Source of the DNA: Tindallia magadiensis
GTDB lineage: Bacteria > Bacillota > Clostridia > Peptostreptococcales > Tindalliaceae
Assembly (NCBI RefSeq): GCF_900113635.1
Contig: NZ_FOQA01000001.1
Coordinates: 1 to 64,000 of the forward strand
Reading direction: 5' to 3'
DNA length: 64,000 nt
A program made the position numbers and the translations under genes. This document shows, in pieces, positions 17,560-26,062 of the stretch. Under the pieces are notes generated by a model, which worked only from the letters and a program-made list of their open reading frames with translations, did not search any database and was not told the DNA's origin. Positions within the stretch are counted from its first letter, which is position 1, and each line of letters opens with the position of its first letter.

Positions 17560-17991
17560 ATGATTGTCAGAAACTGCGCAGGCGGTGTGGTTTTTTATGC
17601 AAATCAGGTGTTAATCCTGCAAAACGAGAAACGTGAATGGGTATTACCAAAAGGAAAAATTCGTAATGACGAGCTGGCTTCTGATACAGCACATCACCGA
17701 GTCGAATTTGAGGCAGGTGTGAATGCTGAGATTCTATCAACGGCGGGCGAGACGTGTTACGAATTTTTTTCTGTTTCTCGCAAAGAGCCTGTATGCAACC
17801 AAATTGTCTGGTATATTATGAAAGCTCACAGTAAAGAATATGATATAAATGAGAATGAAGGATTTAAGGATGGTGGATTTTTCCCAATTGAAGAAGCCTT
17901 GGAGAAAATAACTTATAGTCAGGATCGATCCTTGGTAAGCCTCTCGTATAAAAAATACAAAGAATTGATGAAAGAAAAAGTTGCAATATAA
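17560..17991 (+). CDS. Nudix-fold protein with a degenerate Nudix box
   Basis: 143 residues, with the Nudix fold segments GGVVFYANQVLILQNEKREW, VLPKGKIRNDE and CNQIVWYIM. The catalytic box normally reads G-x5-E-x7-REUxEE-x-GU. Here the REUxEE part is HRVEFE, so the Arg and two of the three metal-binding Glu residues are replaced (by His, Arg and Phe). A Cys in the first beta strand (RNCAGG) and the YEFFSVSR segment resemble a clostridial subfamily. A hydrolase, a weak hydrolase and a nucleotide-binding protein are all possible. ATG behind AAAGGAGG; a strong terminator follows. Confidence 0.8.
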   Translation: MIVRNCAGGVVFYANQVLILQNEKREWVLPKGKIRNDELASDTAHHRVEFEAGVNAEILSTAGETCYEFFSVSRKEPVCNQIVWYIMKAHSKEYDINENEGFKDGGFFPIEEALEKITYSQDRSLVSLSYKKYKELMKEKVAI

Positions 17992-18017
17992 AACGTAAGA
18001 CTGATTAGTACGAAATA

Positions 18018-18064
18018 AAAAGACAGAATCAAAGTCGTTCATTGACTTTGATTCTGTCCTTTTT
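18018..18064. terminator. Terminator after the Nudix gene
   Basis: A perfect 15-base stem (GACAGAATCAAAGTC and its complement) around a seven-base loop, flanked by an A tract and CCTTTTT. Confidence 0.93.
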
Positions 18065-18104
18065 GAGGATGTAGCAAAATCAAAAAGACTGAAAGGGAAT
18101 AGAT

Positions 18105-18785
18105 ATGTCAGATACAGCTAATAAAAAACCGATAGAAAATATGAAGGAAAGCTATAAAACCATCAAAAATGATAAATGGTATAGTATATTTATCGAAAAA
18201 TCTGAGTTTATTGCATATGTTACTAACATTGAAAACGCTTCACAAACAGCTTCTGTGATTGAATACGTAAAAAACAAATATCCAAACGCTACTCATTATG
18301 TATATGCTTATTCCATTGGAATTGAGCAGGAGATTCAAAAGTATGACGATGACGGGGAGCCTTCGGGGACAGCGGGTATGCCAATTCTAGAAATAATACG
18401 CAATCGTGAATTGAAAAATCTTATAGCTGTGGTGGTTCGGTATTTTGGTGGTAAGAAATTAGGGACCGGCGGACTTAAAAGAGCTTATTCAAGAACAGCG
18501 TTAAGCGCCATTGAGGAAGCAGTGGAAATAGAAAAAAAACTGTATCAGTGGATAGAAATAACAGTAGATTATTCTTTTTGGGGTAAAATAGAGTACTTTT
18601 TGCAGAAAAAGAAAGTGTTAGTAAAACCGATAAGTTTTACAGATAGAGTGTCTTTTAAAATTCCATTGCCAGTCAACCAGGTAAAAATATACATGGATAA
18701 ATTGATAGAGTTAACAGGAGCTATGATAGAGTTTAAGCACCTTGATATAGAATATTTGGATAGTGAAGATCTTCTGAACGAGTGA
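18105..18785 (+). CDS. YigZ/IMPACT family protein
   Basis: 226 residues. The UPF0029 (IMPACT) N-terminal domain carries the hallmark YDDDGEPSGTAGMPIL (about residue 77) and VVRYFGGKKLGTGGLKRAYS (about 107). A C-terminal ferredoxin-like DUF1949 domain follows. In eukaryotes IMPACT regulates Gcn2; bacterial YigZ has no settled role, with nucleic-acid binding suggested by the fold. ATG behind AAAGGGAAT. It stands directly after a terminator, so it has its own promoter. Confidence 0.9.
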   Translation: MSDTANKKPIENMKESYKTIKNDKWYSIFIEKSEFIAYVTNIENASQTASVIEYVKNKYPNATHYVYAYSIGIEQEIQKYDDDGEPSGTAGMPILEIIRNRELKNLIAVVVRYFGGKKLGTGGLKRAYSRTALSAIEEAVEIEKKLYQWIEITVDYSFWGKIEYFLQKKKVLVKPISFTDRVSFKIPLPVNQVKIYMDKLIELTGAMIEFKHLDIEYLDSEDLLNE

Positions 18786-18864
18786 AGTCGATAGTTATTG
18801 GGTATAAGACAGATGTGAAATAATGGTGCGATAACATTCATTGATTGAAAGGAGTAGGTCGATT

Positions 18865-19263
18865 ATGGAGTCATTGGAAGAAATCAAAAATGAAATGATG
18901 AAAAAAAAGACATGGGCAGTAGTTGGGGCAACACCAAGTGTGGAGAAATTTGGGCATAAAATATATAAAATGTTACAAGAGCATCAGTATAAAGTGTACG
19001 GGGTAAACCCTAATTATAAAGAGTTAGAAGGAGAAGTGCTTTATCCAGATCTCCTTAGCTTGCCGGAAGAACCAGAATGTATAAGTGTGGTCGTGCCACC
19101 CAATGTGACATTATCTTTATTAGAGGAAATTAATAAAACGGGTATTAAATATGTTTGGTTTCAGCCTGGTACTTATGATGCAAAAGTTCTTGAAATGGCA
19201 AAAACTTTAGACTTAAAAATTGTGTATAATAACTGTGTATTAGTAACGCTTGGTAACCAATAG
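18865..19263 (+). CDS. CoA-binding Rossmann-fold protein (YccU type)
   Basis: 132 residues. A single CoA-binding domain with WAVVGATPSVEKFGHKIYKML (Rossmann glycine loop near residue 20) and VYGVNPNYKELEGE. Members bind CoA through the mixed-disulfide or succinyl-CoA-synthetase-like fold, but their task in the cell is unknown. ATG 18865 is chosen because GAAAGGAG lies 10 bases upstream; the upstream TTG at 18841 precedes that ribosome site. Confidence 0.87.
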   Translation: MESLEEIKNEMMKKKTWAVVGATPSVEKFGHKIYKMLQEHQYKVYGVNPNYKELEGEVLYPDLLSLPEEPECISVVVPPNVTLSLLEEINKTGIKYVWFQPGTYDAKVLEMAKTLDLKIVYNNCVLVTLGNQ

Positions 19264-19282
19264 TATTACTTAAATAACCACA

Positions 19283-19340
19283 AAAATCCTTGATTGTTGT
19301 AAAAATCAGAAAAGCTGCTTTTACAATGAAAGAGGATTTT
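19283..19340 (+). terminator. Imperfect terminator-like hairpin after the CoA-binding gene
   Basis: Outer arms AAAATCCTT and GAGGATTTT and inner arms TTGTAAAA and TTTTACAA form a long interrupted hairpin. The tail (AATTATTTTA) is a weak T tract. Confidence 0.5.
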
Positions 19341-19360
19341 AATTATTTTAAAGAATAGTG

Positions 19361-19369
19361 TGATATAAT
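19361..19369 (+). promoter_or_regulatory. Extended -10 promoter element for nadE
   Basis: TGATATAAT 39 bases upstream of the TTG start, directly after the hairpin that ends the preceding unit. Confidence 0.6.
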
Positions 19370-19408
19370 AGTCAGAAATACATGTACATAATTAGGGGTT
19401 GATCAATT

Positions 19409-20179
19409 TTGGATAACATGATGGAACTGCTAACAGCCAGAAAAGTCGAATGGCTTCAGAAAAAAATGCAAGAATCTGGTACATCAGGACTTATTGTTGG
19501 ACTATCAGGTGGAGTTGATTCGGCAGTGGTAGCCAATCTGATTAAACAGGCATCTCCTGATAACTCTATGGCGTTAATTCTTCCGATTTCTAATAATGAG
19601 TCGGATATTGAAGATGCGCTACTTGTTGCGGAAAAAATAGATCTATACTGTGAAGTGATAGATTTAAGTGACGTGCATGAAAAACTAATGAAAAAGGTAG
19701 TTGATTTAGACAAGATAAAAGGAAAGGCTAGTAAGGAGGAAATAAAAACTTCAAATGCAAACCTTCGAGCAAGACTTAGAATGAGTACTTTATATGCTGT
19801 GGCGAACACACTCAATTATATGGTAGTAGGCACAGATAATGCACCTGAACTGTATACAGGATATTTTACTAAATATGGGGATGGAGGTGTCGATATACTG
19901 CCTATCGCTGATTTGCTAAAAAGAGATGTTTATAAATTGGCAAAACATCTTGGGGTTTCAACTTCAGTTATATGTAAAGCTCCATCAGCTGGATTATGGG
20001 AAGGACAAACTGATGAAGAAGAGATGGGAGTAACATATGAAAAAATTGATGCCTACCTGAGTGGTGAAACTATTGATGCTAATGAACGGGAAATTATTGA
20101 AACACTTCACAAAAAAACGCAACATAAAAGAGAGATGCCACCTCAGTATAAATGTAGTAACGATATACAGAACGAATAA
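19409..20179 (+). CDS. nadE: Ammonia-dependent NAD synthetase NadE
   Basis: 256 residues, the size of the ammonia-dependent form, with no glutaminase domain. NadE adenylates nicotinate adenine dinucleotide and adds ammonia to give NAD+. The PP-loop GLSGGVDSAVVANLI (about residue 28), STLYAVANTLNYMVVGTDN and KAPSAGLWEGQTDEEE segments are diagnostic. The TTG start has AGGGGTTGAT upstream; ATG 19418 is the alternative. nadD of the same pathway is at 43916. Confidence 0.94.
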   Translation: MDNMMELLTARKVEWLQKKMQESGTSGLIVGLSGGVDSAVVANLIKQASPDNSMALILPISNNESDIEDALLVAEKIDLYCEVIDLSDVHEKLMKKVVDLDKIKGKASKEEIKTSNANLRARLRMSTLYAVANTLNYMVVGTDNAPELYTGYFTKYGDGGVDILPIADLLKRDVYKLAKHLGVSTSVICKAPSAGLWEGQTDEEEMGVTYEKIDAYLSGETIDANEREIIETLHKKTQHKREMPPQYKCSNDIQNE

Positions 20180-20272
20180 ACGAATAATTGAATCAATTAC
20201 TTTGCTATGCTAAAATAAAAGATGGTAACGGTTGAATATTCTAATAACACGAGATTGGAGATATAGATTGTT

Positions 20273-20989
20273 ATGGGAAGAATAGGGAACATTAAAGAAA
20301 GAAAAAACAAACAGGATTCAAAGAAAGCATCTGTTTATACTAAATTAAATCGCTTAATAACTGTCGCCATTAGAGAAGGCGGTGAAGATCCGGAATACAA
20401 TGCATCATTGAAAACAGCATTAGATAAAGCGAGAACTGCTAATATGCCCAATGAAAACATTCAAAGAGCTATTAAAAAAGCTAGCGGAGAAATGGGAAAT
20501 CAGACCTTTGAAAAAATAATGTATGAAGGCTATGGTCCTTCTGGGGTAGCTATTATACTAGAAGTTTTAACAGAAAATCGCAACAGAACTGTTGGGGAAA
20601 TTAGACACATATTTGATAAAAATGGTGGAAACCTTGGGACGAGTGGTTGTGTTTCTTATTTGTTTGAACGTATAGGTCAGATTCTTATTGAAAAAAATGA
20701 ACTAAATGAAGAAGAAATGCTTCTGGCAGACTCCTTAGAAATGGGAGCTGATGATATCGAGGTGGATGAAGAGGTTTATGAAGTGAAGGTTGCTCCGTCC
20801 ATGTTTCTGGAGGTTAAGGAGGCGTTGCTTAAAAAAGGTTACTCAATACTGGATTCGGATATTATATACAAACCAGCTAATTTAATCCATTTATCAGAAA
20901 CAGATAGTATTAAAATGGAAAAAATAATTGATATGTTAGAAGATAACCATGATGTTCAAGAAATTCATCACAACTGGAATAAACAATAA
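20273..20989 (+). CDS. YebC/PmpR family protein
   Basis: 238 residues. This family was long annotated as transcriptional regulators; more recent work links members to relief of ribosome stalling. It begins MGRIGNIKERKNKQDSKKA in place of the usual AGHSKWANI start, then follows the family (NMPNENIQRAIKKASG, YEGYGPSGVA, NRTVGEIRHIF, NGGNLGTSGCVSYLFERIG). The shortened N-terminus marks the YebC subgroup that is often a second copy in Firmicutes. No in-frame upstream start with a better ribosome site is seen. Confidence 0.9.
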   Translation: MGRIGNIKERKNKQDSKKASVYTKLNRLITVAIREGGEDPEYNASLKTALDKARTANMPNENIQRAIKKASGEMGNQTFEKIMYEGYGPSGVAIILEVLTENRNRTVGEIRHIFDKNGGNLGTSGCVSYLFERIGQILIEKNELNEEEMLLADSLEMGADDIEVDEEVYEVKVAPSMFLEVKEALLKKGYSILDSDIIYKPANLIHLSETDSIKMEKIIDMLEDNHDVQEIHHNWNKQ

Positions 20990-21011
20990 AATATAAAAAG
21001 GAGGATGAAAG

Positions 21012-22127
21012 TTGAGTAATTATAGGAAGAGAGTGATACTGTCATTGATGACATTGTCACTAATAGCAACATGTTTGCCAGCATATGCACAGGCAGGTTC
21101 TGGAACTGTAGTAGGTGACAATAGCACAGTAAGAAGTGAGGCAAACCTAAATGCGTCTGCCATACAAACGATACCAATCGGAACGAAAGTAAGTATTAAT
21201 GGTTCAGATAATGATTTTTTATACGTAGAAGTAAGTGGAAAAAATCTTTCGGGATGGATTCACCAAGATTTAGTGTCACTAAAGGAATCGGCAAAAAAAC
21301 AAGAAGTTTACAAAGGAATTGTAACAGCTTCAACGTTAAATATTCGGTCTGGACCTTCAACAGGAAGTAGTTTACAGGGTCAGTTGAGGATAGGAAATGA
21401 ACTTCAAGTGATCGGAGAATCCGATGAATGGTTTCAGATTGTTGATGAAAGAAGTATAAAAGGGTGGGTGCATGGGGATTATATTAGCATAATACCGAAT
21501 TTACCGTCTGCCTACGTTAATACCGAACAGGTAAGTATTTACACAGAGCGGAAAGATTCAAGTGGTATACTGAAGCATCTACAGAAACATGATGTCGTTT
21601 ACATAAAAGACTATAAGAGTGGCTGGTATTCGGTGATAACAGAGTCTGAAGTTGAAGGATGGGTTAAAAGAAATGATCTAACACTTATTATTAACGGAAA
21701 TGCTCCGACAAGTCGAGGGGGCTCCAGGGGAAACATTGCTGGTATTGTATCCACAACAGAAAAATATTTAGGGACTCCATATCGTTATGCTGCGACAGGT
21801 CCCAATCAATTTGATTGCTCTGGGTTTGTTTATTATATTTTACATGAATACTATGGAGATATGCTGCGTCAGAACAATATCAACCTTCCAAGATCATCGA
21901 GATATATGGCAACTGTTGGGACCGCTGTTGGACGAGATCAGCTAGAAATAGGGGATTTGGTATTTTTTAATAATGGATCAAGTAGTCGAATCAATCACGT
22001 AGGTATCTATATTGGCAGTAATAACTTTATACATGCTTCATCTGGAGCGAATATGAGTGTTATTATTTCATCGTTAAATGCTGATAACTACCGAAGACGA
22101 TATTCGACAGCAAGACGATTATTTTAA
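21012..22127 (+). CDS. Secreted NlpC/P60 peptidoglycan hydrolase with SH3 repeats
   Basis: 371 residues. A signal peptide (about 1-27, ending AYAQA) is followed by three bacterial SH3 domains: about 28-93, 98-158 (LNIRSGPSTGS) and 163-225. The C-terminal NlpC/P60 endopeptidase has the catalytic cysteine in FDCSGFVYYIL (about residue 272) and the histidine in INHVGIYIG (about 330), with FIHAS following. It should cut wall peptide bonds outside the cell. TTG start behind AAAAGGAGG, 22 bases after yebC, so the two may be co-transcribed. Confidence 0.93.
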   Translation: MSNYRKRVILSLMTLSLIATCLPAYAQAGSGTVVGDNSTVRSEANLNASAIQTIPIGTKVSINGSDNDFLYVEVSGKNLSGWIHQDLVSLKESAKKQEVYKGIVTASTLNIRSGPSTGSSLQGQLRIGNELQVIGESDEWFQIVDERSIKGWVHGDYISIIPNLPSAYVNTEQVSIYTERKDSSGILKHLQKHDVVYIKDYKSGWYSVITESEVEGWVKRNDLTLIINGNAPTSRGGSRGNIAGIVSTTEKYLGTPYRYAATGPNQFDCSGFVYYILHEYYGDMLRQNNINLPRSSRYMATVGTAVGRDQLEIGDLVFFNNGSSSRINHVGIYIGSNNFIHASSGANMSVIISSLNADNYRRRYSTARRLF

Positions 22128-22160
22128 TTAAATTACTACCGAGTGATTAGGAGGTGCCAA

Positions 22161-22517
22161 ATGAAATTAAGTGAGATTCAAAGGCTGTTAGATGCTGAAG
22201 TTTTGTCTGGACATGAATTTCTGGATCGCGAAGTCACGAATGCGTTTGCAGCTGATTTAATGAGTGATGTGCTTGCTTTTGTAGATGACAAAACATTATT
22301 ATTAACAGGTCTTACCAATCCTCATACCATAAGAACAGCAGAAATGATGGATATTCATTCAATTGTTTTTGTCCGAGGAAAAAAACCTGATGAAGAAACA
22401 CTGAGAATGGCAGAAGAGAACCAGGTAGTGACAATGACTACTAAAAATATTATGTTTGTAGCATCGGGTATTCTGTATCAGGAAGGACTAAGAGGCGCCA
22501 AAATAATTCACAAATAA
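22161..22517 (+). CDS. DRTGG-domain protein (first of two)
   Basis: 118 residues from ATG 22161 (AGGAGG nine bases upstream; the GTG at 22143 lies before the ribosome site). The protein is one DRTGG-type regulatory domain (MKLSEIQRLLDAEVLSG through VFVRGKKPDEETLRMA), similar to the domain in phosphotransacetylase and CBS-DRTGG proteins. The domain is thought to bind a small ligand. It opens a five-gene cassette of stand-alone regulatory domains that leads into the Rnf operon. In related anaerobes such genes precede [FeFe]-hydrogenase operons. Confidence 0.82.
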   Translation: MKLSEIQRLLDAEVLSGHEFLDREVTNAFAADLMSDVLAFVDDKTLLLTGLTNPHTIRTAEMMDIHSIVFVRGKKPDEETLRMAEENQVVTMTTKNIMFVASGILYQEGLRGAKIIHK

Positions 22518-22545
22518 TAATGACTAACTAGCTCAAAATCATGGG

Positions 22546-22965
22546 GTGATAGATATTCAAAAAAAATATTCTATTGAGAGAAGAGATTTTCAATCAGCTG
22601 GCCAGGTATCTAGTAGTATTAAGAAAATAATGAAACAAGTAGGTGTAAACCCTGAAGTGATCCGACGCGTGTCGGTAGCTTCTTATGAAACAGAAATGAA
22701 CATCATCATTCACTCTAATGGTGGGACGATGGAGTTTATTATTGAGTCAGACTATATTATGATTATTGCACTTGATAAAGGCCCTGGGATTGATAACATT
22801 GAGCTAGCGATGACAGAAGGATATTCTACAGCAACAAAAGACGTTAGAGAACTTGGCTTTGGAGCTGGAATGGGATTACCAAACATTAAAAGATGTGCTG
22901 ATCAATTTGAGATTGAATCGGAGTTTGGTAAATGGACTAAGATTAGCATTAGGTTTGAGCATTAA
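22546..22965 (+). CDS. Stand-alone HATPase, anti-sigma-factor type
   Basis: 139 residues. A single GHKL ATPase domain of the RsbW/SpoIIAB type: N-box ASYETEMNIIIHS (about residue 45), G1 DKGPGI (about 78) and GFGAGMGLPNIKRCADQ (about 105). There is no histidine kinase dimerisation domain or sensor. The start is unclear: GTG 22546 has no good ribosome site, whereas GGGGTGAT (22543-22550) is well placed for a non-standard ATT at 22555. It sits between two DRTGG genes and may sense or phosphorylate a partner in that set. Confidence 0.82.
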   Translation: MIDIQKKYSIERRDFQSAGQVSSSIKKIMKQVGVNPEVIRRVSVASYETEMNIIIHSNGGTMEFIIESDYIMIIALDKGPGIDNIELAMTEGYSTATKDVRELGFGAGMGLPNIKRCADQFEIESEFGKWTKISIRFEH

Positions 22966-23027
22966 ACTCTTATAAACAAGGTGAAGTAGCCGAAGAATGA
23001 TTTACTCTTAATGGAGGATAGAAAATA

Positions 23028-23360
23028 ATGACAATTCAAGAACTTCAGCAGCATTTGAATCTCGAAGTGATTGTTTTTCCTGAAAATACGGAAGATCGAG
23101 TAATTAAAGATGTCTATATTGGAGACATGCTGAGTTGGGTCATTGGCAATGCCGAAAATGATAGTTTGTGGATAACGATACAGACCAATATAAATATTAT
23201 CGCCGTTGCTGTAATGGTTGGAATCAATTGTATCATAATTGCTGAAAATGCAACTATCGATGCCGCCACCATTAACCGTGCAACAGAGGAAGAAATACCA
23301 ATTTTCCGTACAACCCTTACGGCGTACCATATTGCTAAAAGGATAGATCTGGGGAATTAA
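23028..23360 (+). CDS. DRTGG-domain protein (second of two)
   Basis: 110 residues, one DRTGG-type domain (MTIQELQQHLNLEVIVF, IKDVYIGDMLSWVIGNA, INIIAVAVMVGINCIIIAEN). It is distantly similar to the product of 22161, so the two look like diverged duplicates. ATG behind ATGGAGG. The gene ends two bases before the PHP gene, indicating coupled translation. Confidence 0.82.
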   Translation: MTIQELQQHLNLEVIVFPENTEDRVIKDVYIGDMLSWVIGNAENDSLWITIQTNINIIAVAVMVGINCIIIAENATIDAATINRATEEEIPIFRTTLTAYHIAKRIDLGN

Positions 23361-23362
23361 TA

Positions 23363-24079
23363 ATGGATACTTATGCTATTGATTTACACATCCATACAGC
23401 ATTATCGCCTTGTGGTAGCGAAGAAATGACGCCCAATAATATTATTAATATGTCACGATTAAAAGCGTTAGACGTCATTGCTATCACAGATCATAATGCA
23501 ATTGCAAATGTAAAGCCCTGCATGGAAGTAGCATTGCATAGCAATATTACTGTTATTCCAGCCATAGAAATAACAACAGAGGAAGAAGTTCATTTATTAG
23601 CGTATTTTTCTACATACGAGGAATTAGAAGCCTTCTTTTGTGAGCTAAAAAAGAAGCAAAGAAATCTTGAAAATCGACCAGAAATATTTGGAAATCAGAT
23701 GATTTTCAACTCGAAAGATGTTATGATAGGTGAGGAAAAAACCTTGTTAATGAATGCGATTCAGATTTCTTTTGATGATGCTGTAATTTTGATTAATCAT
23801 TTTAATGGAGCAGCTGTACCAGCTCATATTAATCGAAGTAGTTTCAGTGTGACTTCGTCGTTAGGGTTTTTGCCACAAGACTTGCCTATCTATTGCATTG
23901 AACTTTATGAAGGGAATCACATCGAAGATTTTTTGCTTAACAATCCAAAATACAAGAAATATAAACATGTCATTAGCTCAGATGCTCATTGCCTAACCGA
24001 AATTCTGGAAAGGATTTTTTTTATGGAATTAATTAACAACACATCAAAAGAAGTTGTTAACTGGTTGAAAACTAAGTGA
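23363..24079 (+). CDS. PHP-domain metal-dependent phosphoesterase
   Basis: 238 residues. The PHP fold is shown by DLHIHTALSPCG (metal ligands His8, His10), AITDHNAIANV (Asp-His pair), PAIEITTEEEVHLLAYF and the C-terminal SSDAHC. PHP proteins hydrolyse phosphoesters with two or three metal ions; the substrate here is unknown. It starts two bases after the second DRTGG gene and is followed by another HATPase gene. The PHP-HATPase order is familiar from the region upstream of clostridial hydrogenase genes. Confidence 0.87.
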   Translation: MDTYAIDLHIHTALSPCGSEEMTPNNIINMSRLKALDVIAITDHNAIANVKPCMEVALHSNITVIPAIEITTEEEVHLLAYFSTYEELEAFFCELKKKQRNLENRPEIFGNQMIFNSKDVMIGEEKTLLMNAIQISFDDAVILINHFNGAAVPAHINRSSFSVTSSLGFLPQDLPIYCIELYEGNHIEDFLLNNPKYKKYKHVISSDAHCLTEILERIFFMELINNTSKEVVNWLKTK

Positions 24080-24098
24080 TATGAATGGAGCTGATAGG

Positions 24099-24653
24099 AT
24101 GAAGGAACTTGCACTCCACATATTAGATATTTTGCAAAATTCTATAGCTGCAAAAGCAACGTTAATACGTTTAAACATTAATGAAAGTATCAAAAAAGAT
24201 GAATTAGTCATAATAGTTCAAGATGATGGTTTTGGTATGGATGAAGAGACACTTAAAAGGGTCACGGATCCTTTTTTTACGTCAAGAACTATTCGAAAAG
24301 TAGGGCTGGGGATTCCTTTACTAAAACAAGCAGCGGAAGAGTGTGAAGGTTTATTAACAATAGATTCTAAAGTAAATGAAGGAACTGTTTTAAAAGTAGT
24401 ATTTCAACATAGTCATATTGATAGAGCACCTTTGGGAAATATTTCTGAAACCATTTGTACCATTTTATTGTCGGGTAAAGATTTTGAATTCGAGTATGGA
24501 CATTGTACTGATAATGGTCAAATGAAATTCAGTACAATTGACATAAAAAAGGTATTGAAAGAAACGCCGATAACACATCCTGATGTTATTGCATGGATTC
24601 GGGATAATGTGAATAGTGAGCTGAAATTAATCGGTGCCAGTGCAACAGTTTAA
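24099..24653 (+). CDS. Stand-alone HATPase, histidine-kinase-like
   Basis: 184 residues from ATG 24099 (TGGAG eight bases upstream; an ATG at 24081 lies before it). A GHKL ATPase domain with N-box LHILDILQNSIAAKA, G1 QDDGFGMDEE, F-box FFTSR and G2 VGLGIPLLKQAA, followed by about 80 residues unique to this subfamily. No phosphoacceptor histidine or sensor domain is present. It is the last gene of the regulatory cassette, 48 bases before rnfC. Confidence 0.85.
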   Translation: MKELALHILDILQNSIAAKATLIRLNINESIKKDELVIIVQDDGFGMDEETLKRVTDPFFTSRTIRKVGLGIPLLKQAAEECEGLLTIDSKVNEGTVLKVVFQHSHIDRAPLGNISETICTILLSGKDFEFEYGHCTDNGQMKFSTIDIKKVLKETPITHPDVIAWIRDNVNSELKLIGASATV

Positions 24654-24701
24654 ACAAAAGTAGCAATGTATTTTTTTATATGATGCGAAAGGGTGAAAAA
24701 C

Positions 24702-26030
24702 ATGAATTTCTTAACTTTTAAGGGTGGGATTCATCCACCGGATTCTAAGTCTGCGACATCATCAAAGTCTATTCAAGAGATGAAAGAACCGGAAGAGGTG
24801 ATTATTCCATTACAACAACATATTGGTGCTCCTTGCAAATCTCTAGTAAAACCTAAGGAAGAGGTTAAAGTTGGTCAATTAATTGGCGAACCACAAGGAT
24901 TCGTATCATCTCCTGTGCATGCTACTGTATCAGGTACAGTGAAACAAGTGATATCAAAACCAATTGGCGGAGGACGTACAGCTGAATGTGTTGTTATTGA
25001 ATCTGATGGAAAAAATGAACTGCACTCTGAGATTGCTCCTTATGGACCTCTTGATGAAATGAACGAAAAACAAATAGTTGAAATGATTCAAAAATCAGGA
25101 ATGGTTGGTATGGGTGGAGCTACGTTTCCAACACATGTAAAGCTGTCGCCACCACCGGAAAAGAAAATTGATACGATTATTATTAATGGTGCAGAATGTG
25201 AACCATACTTAACGGCTGATCACCGACTGATGCTTGAACAGCCTGAGATGGTAATTCAAGGTCTTAAAATTATTATGAAAGCCGTTCAGGCAAAAAAAGG
25301 TATCATCGCCATTGAGGCCAATAAACAGGATGCTATTGATATGATACTGAAAAATATTTCTTCAGAGGATCCGATCCAAGTGGTTGCATTGCAAACCAAA
25401 TATCCTCAGGGTGCTGAAAAACAACTTATTGAAGCATGTGTAAAAAAGCAGGTTCCTTCCGGCGGTTTGCCCATGGATGTAGGGGTTGTTGTTAATAATG
25501 TAGGATCTGCCTATCAGATAGCACACACTCATAAAACTGGTATTCCTTTAATTCAAAGAATTACAACGGTTACTGGATCATGTATAACAGAACCAAAAAA
25601 CTTAAGAGTAAGAATAGGTACGCCAATAAAAGATTTGATTGAATTCTGTGGTGGATATTCGGAGAATCCTGGGAAAATAATCTTTGGAGGCCCGATGATG
25701 GGCATTGCACAAGATTCAGATGAATATCCGGTAATAAAAGGCACTTCAGGTGTTTTGGCATTTAATCAAAATGAAGCGCTAATACCTGAACCTGTAAATT
25801 GCATTCGTTGCTCAAAATGCATTATAAGTTGTCCTATTAGCTTAATGCCTGTGACGATTAGTGAGTATTCGCTTTCCGATAGAATGGACGATGCGAAGCG
25901 TTACCATGCTCTTGATTGTATTGAATGTGGTTCCTGTTCTTATGTCTGTCCATCTAAAAGACCATTATTACATTCTATTCGTGTAGCGAAAAGTAGTATT
26001 ATGGAAACAATGAAAAAACAGCAAAAATAG
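24702..26030 (+). CDS. rnfC: Rnf complex subunit RnfC
   Basis: 442 residues. This is the NADH-binding, Fe-S subunit of the Rnf ferredoxin:NAD+ oxidoreductase. N-terminal FKGGIHPP is diagnostic, IINGAECEPYLTADHR lies in the SLBB/flavoprotein-like core, and two [4Fe-4S] motifs close the protein: CIRCSKCIISCP and CIECGSCSYVCP. ATG 24702 follows AAAGGGTG; GTG 24693 is the alternative. It is the first gene of rnfCDGEAB, the usual clostridial order. Confidence 0.96.
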   Translation: MNFLTFKGGIHPPDSKSATSSKSIQEMKEPEEVIIPLQQHIGAPCKSLVKPKEEVKVGQLIGEPQGFVSSPVHATVSGTVKQVISKPIGGGRTAECVVIESDGKNELHSEIAPYGPLDEMNEKQIVEMIQKSGMVGMGGATFPTHVKLSPPPEKKIDTIIINGAECEPYLTADHRLMLEQPEMVIQGLKIIMKAVQAKKGIIAIEANKQDAIDMILKNISSEDPIQVVALQTKYPQGAEKQLIEACVKKQVPSGGLPMDVGVVVNNVGSAYQIAHTHKTGIPLIQRITTVTGSCITEPKNLRVRIGTPIKDLIEFCGGYSENPGKIIFGGPMMGIAQDSDEYPVIKGTSGVLAFNQNEALIPEPVNCIRCSKCIISCPISLMPVTISEYSLSDRMDDAKRYHALDCIECGSCSYVCPSKRPLLHSIRVAKSSIMETMKKQQK

Positions 26031-26062
26031 TACTTAAAGATATTTAGACAGGAGGAAGAGAA

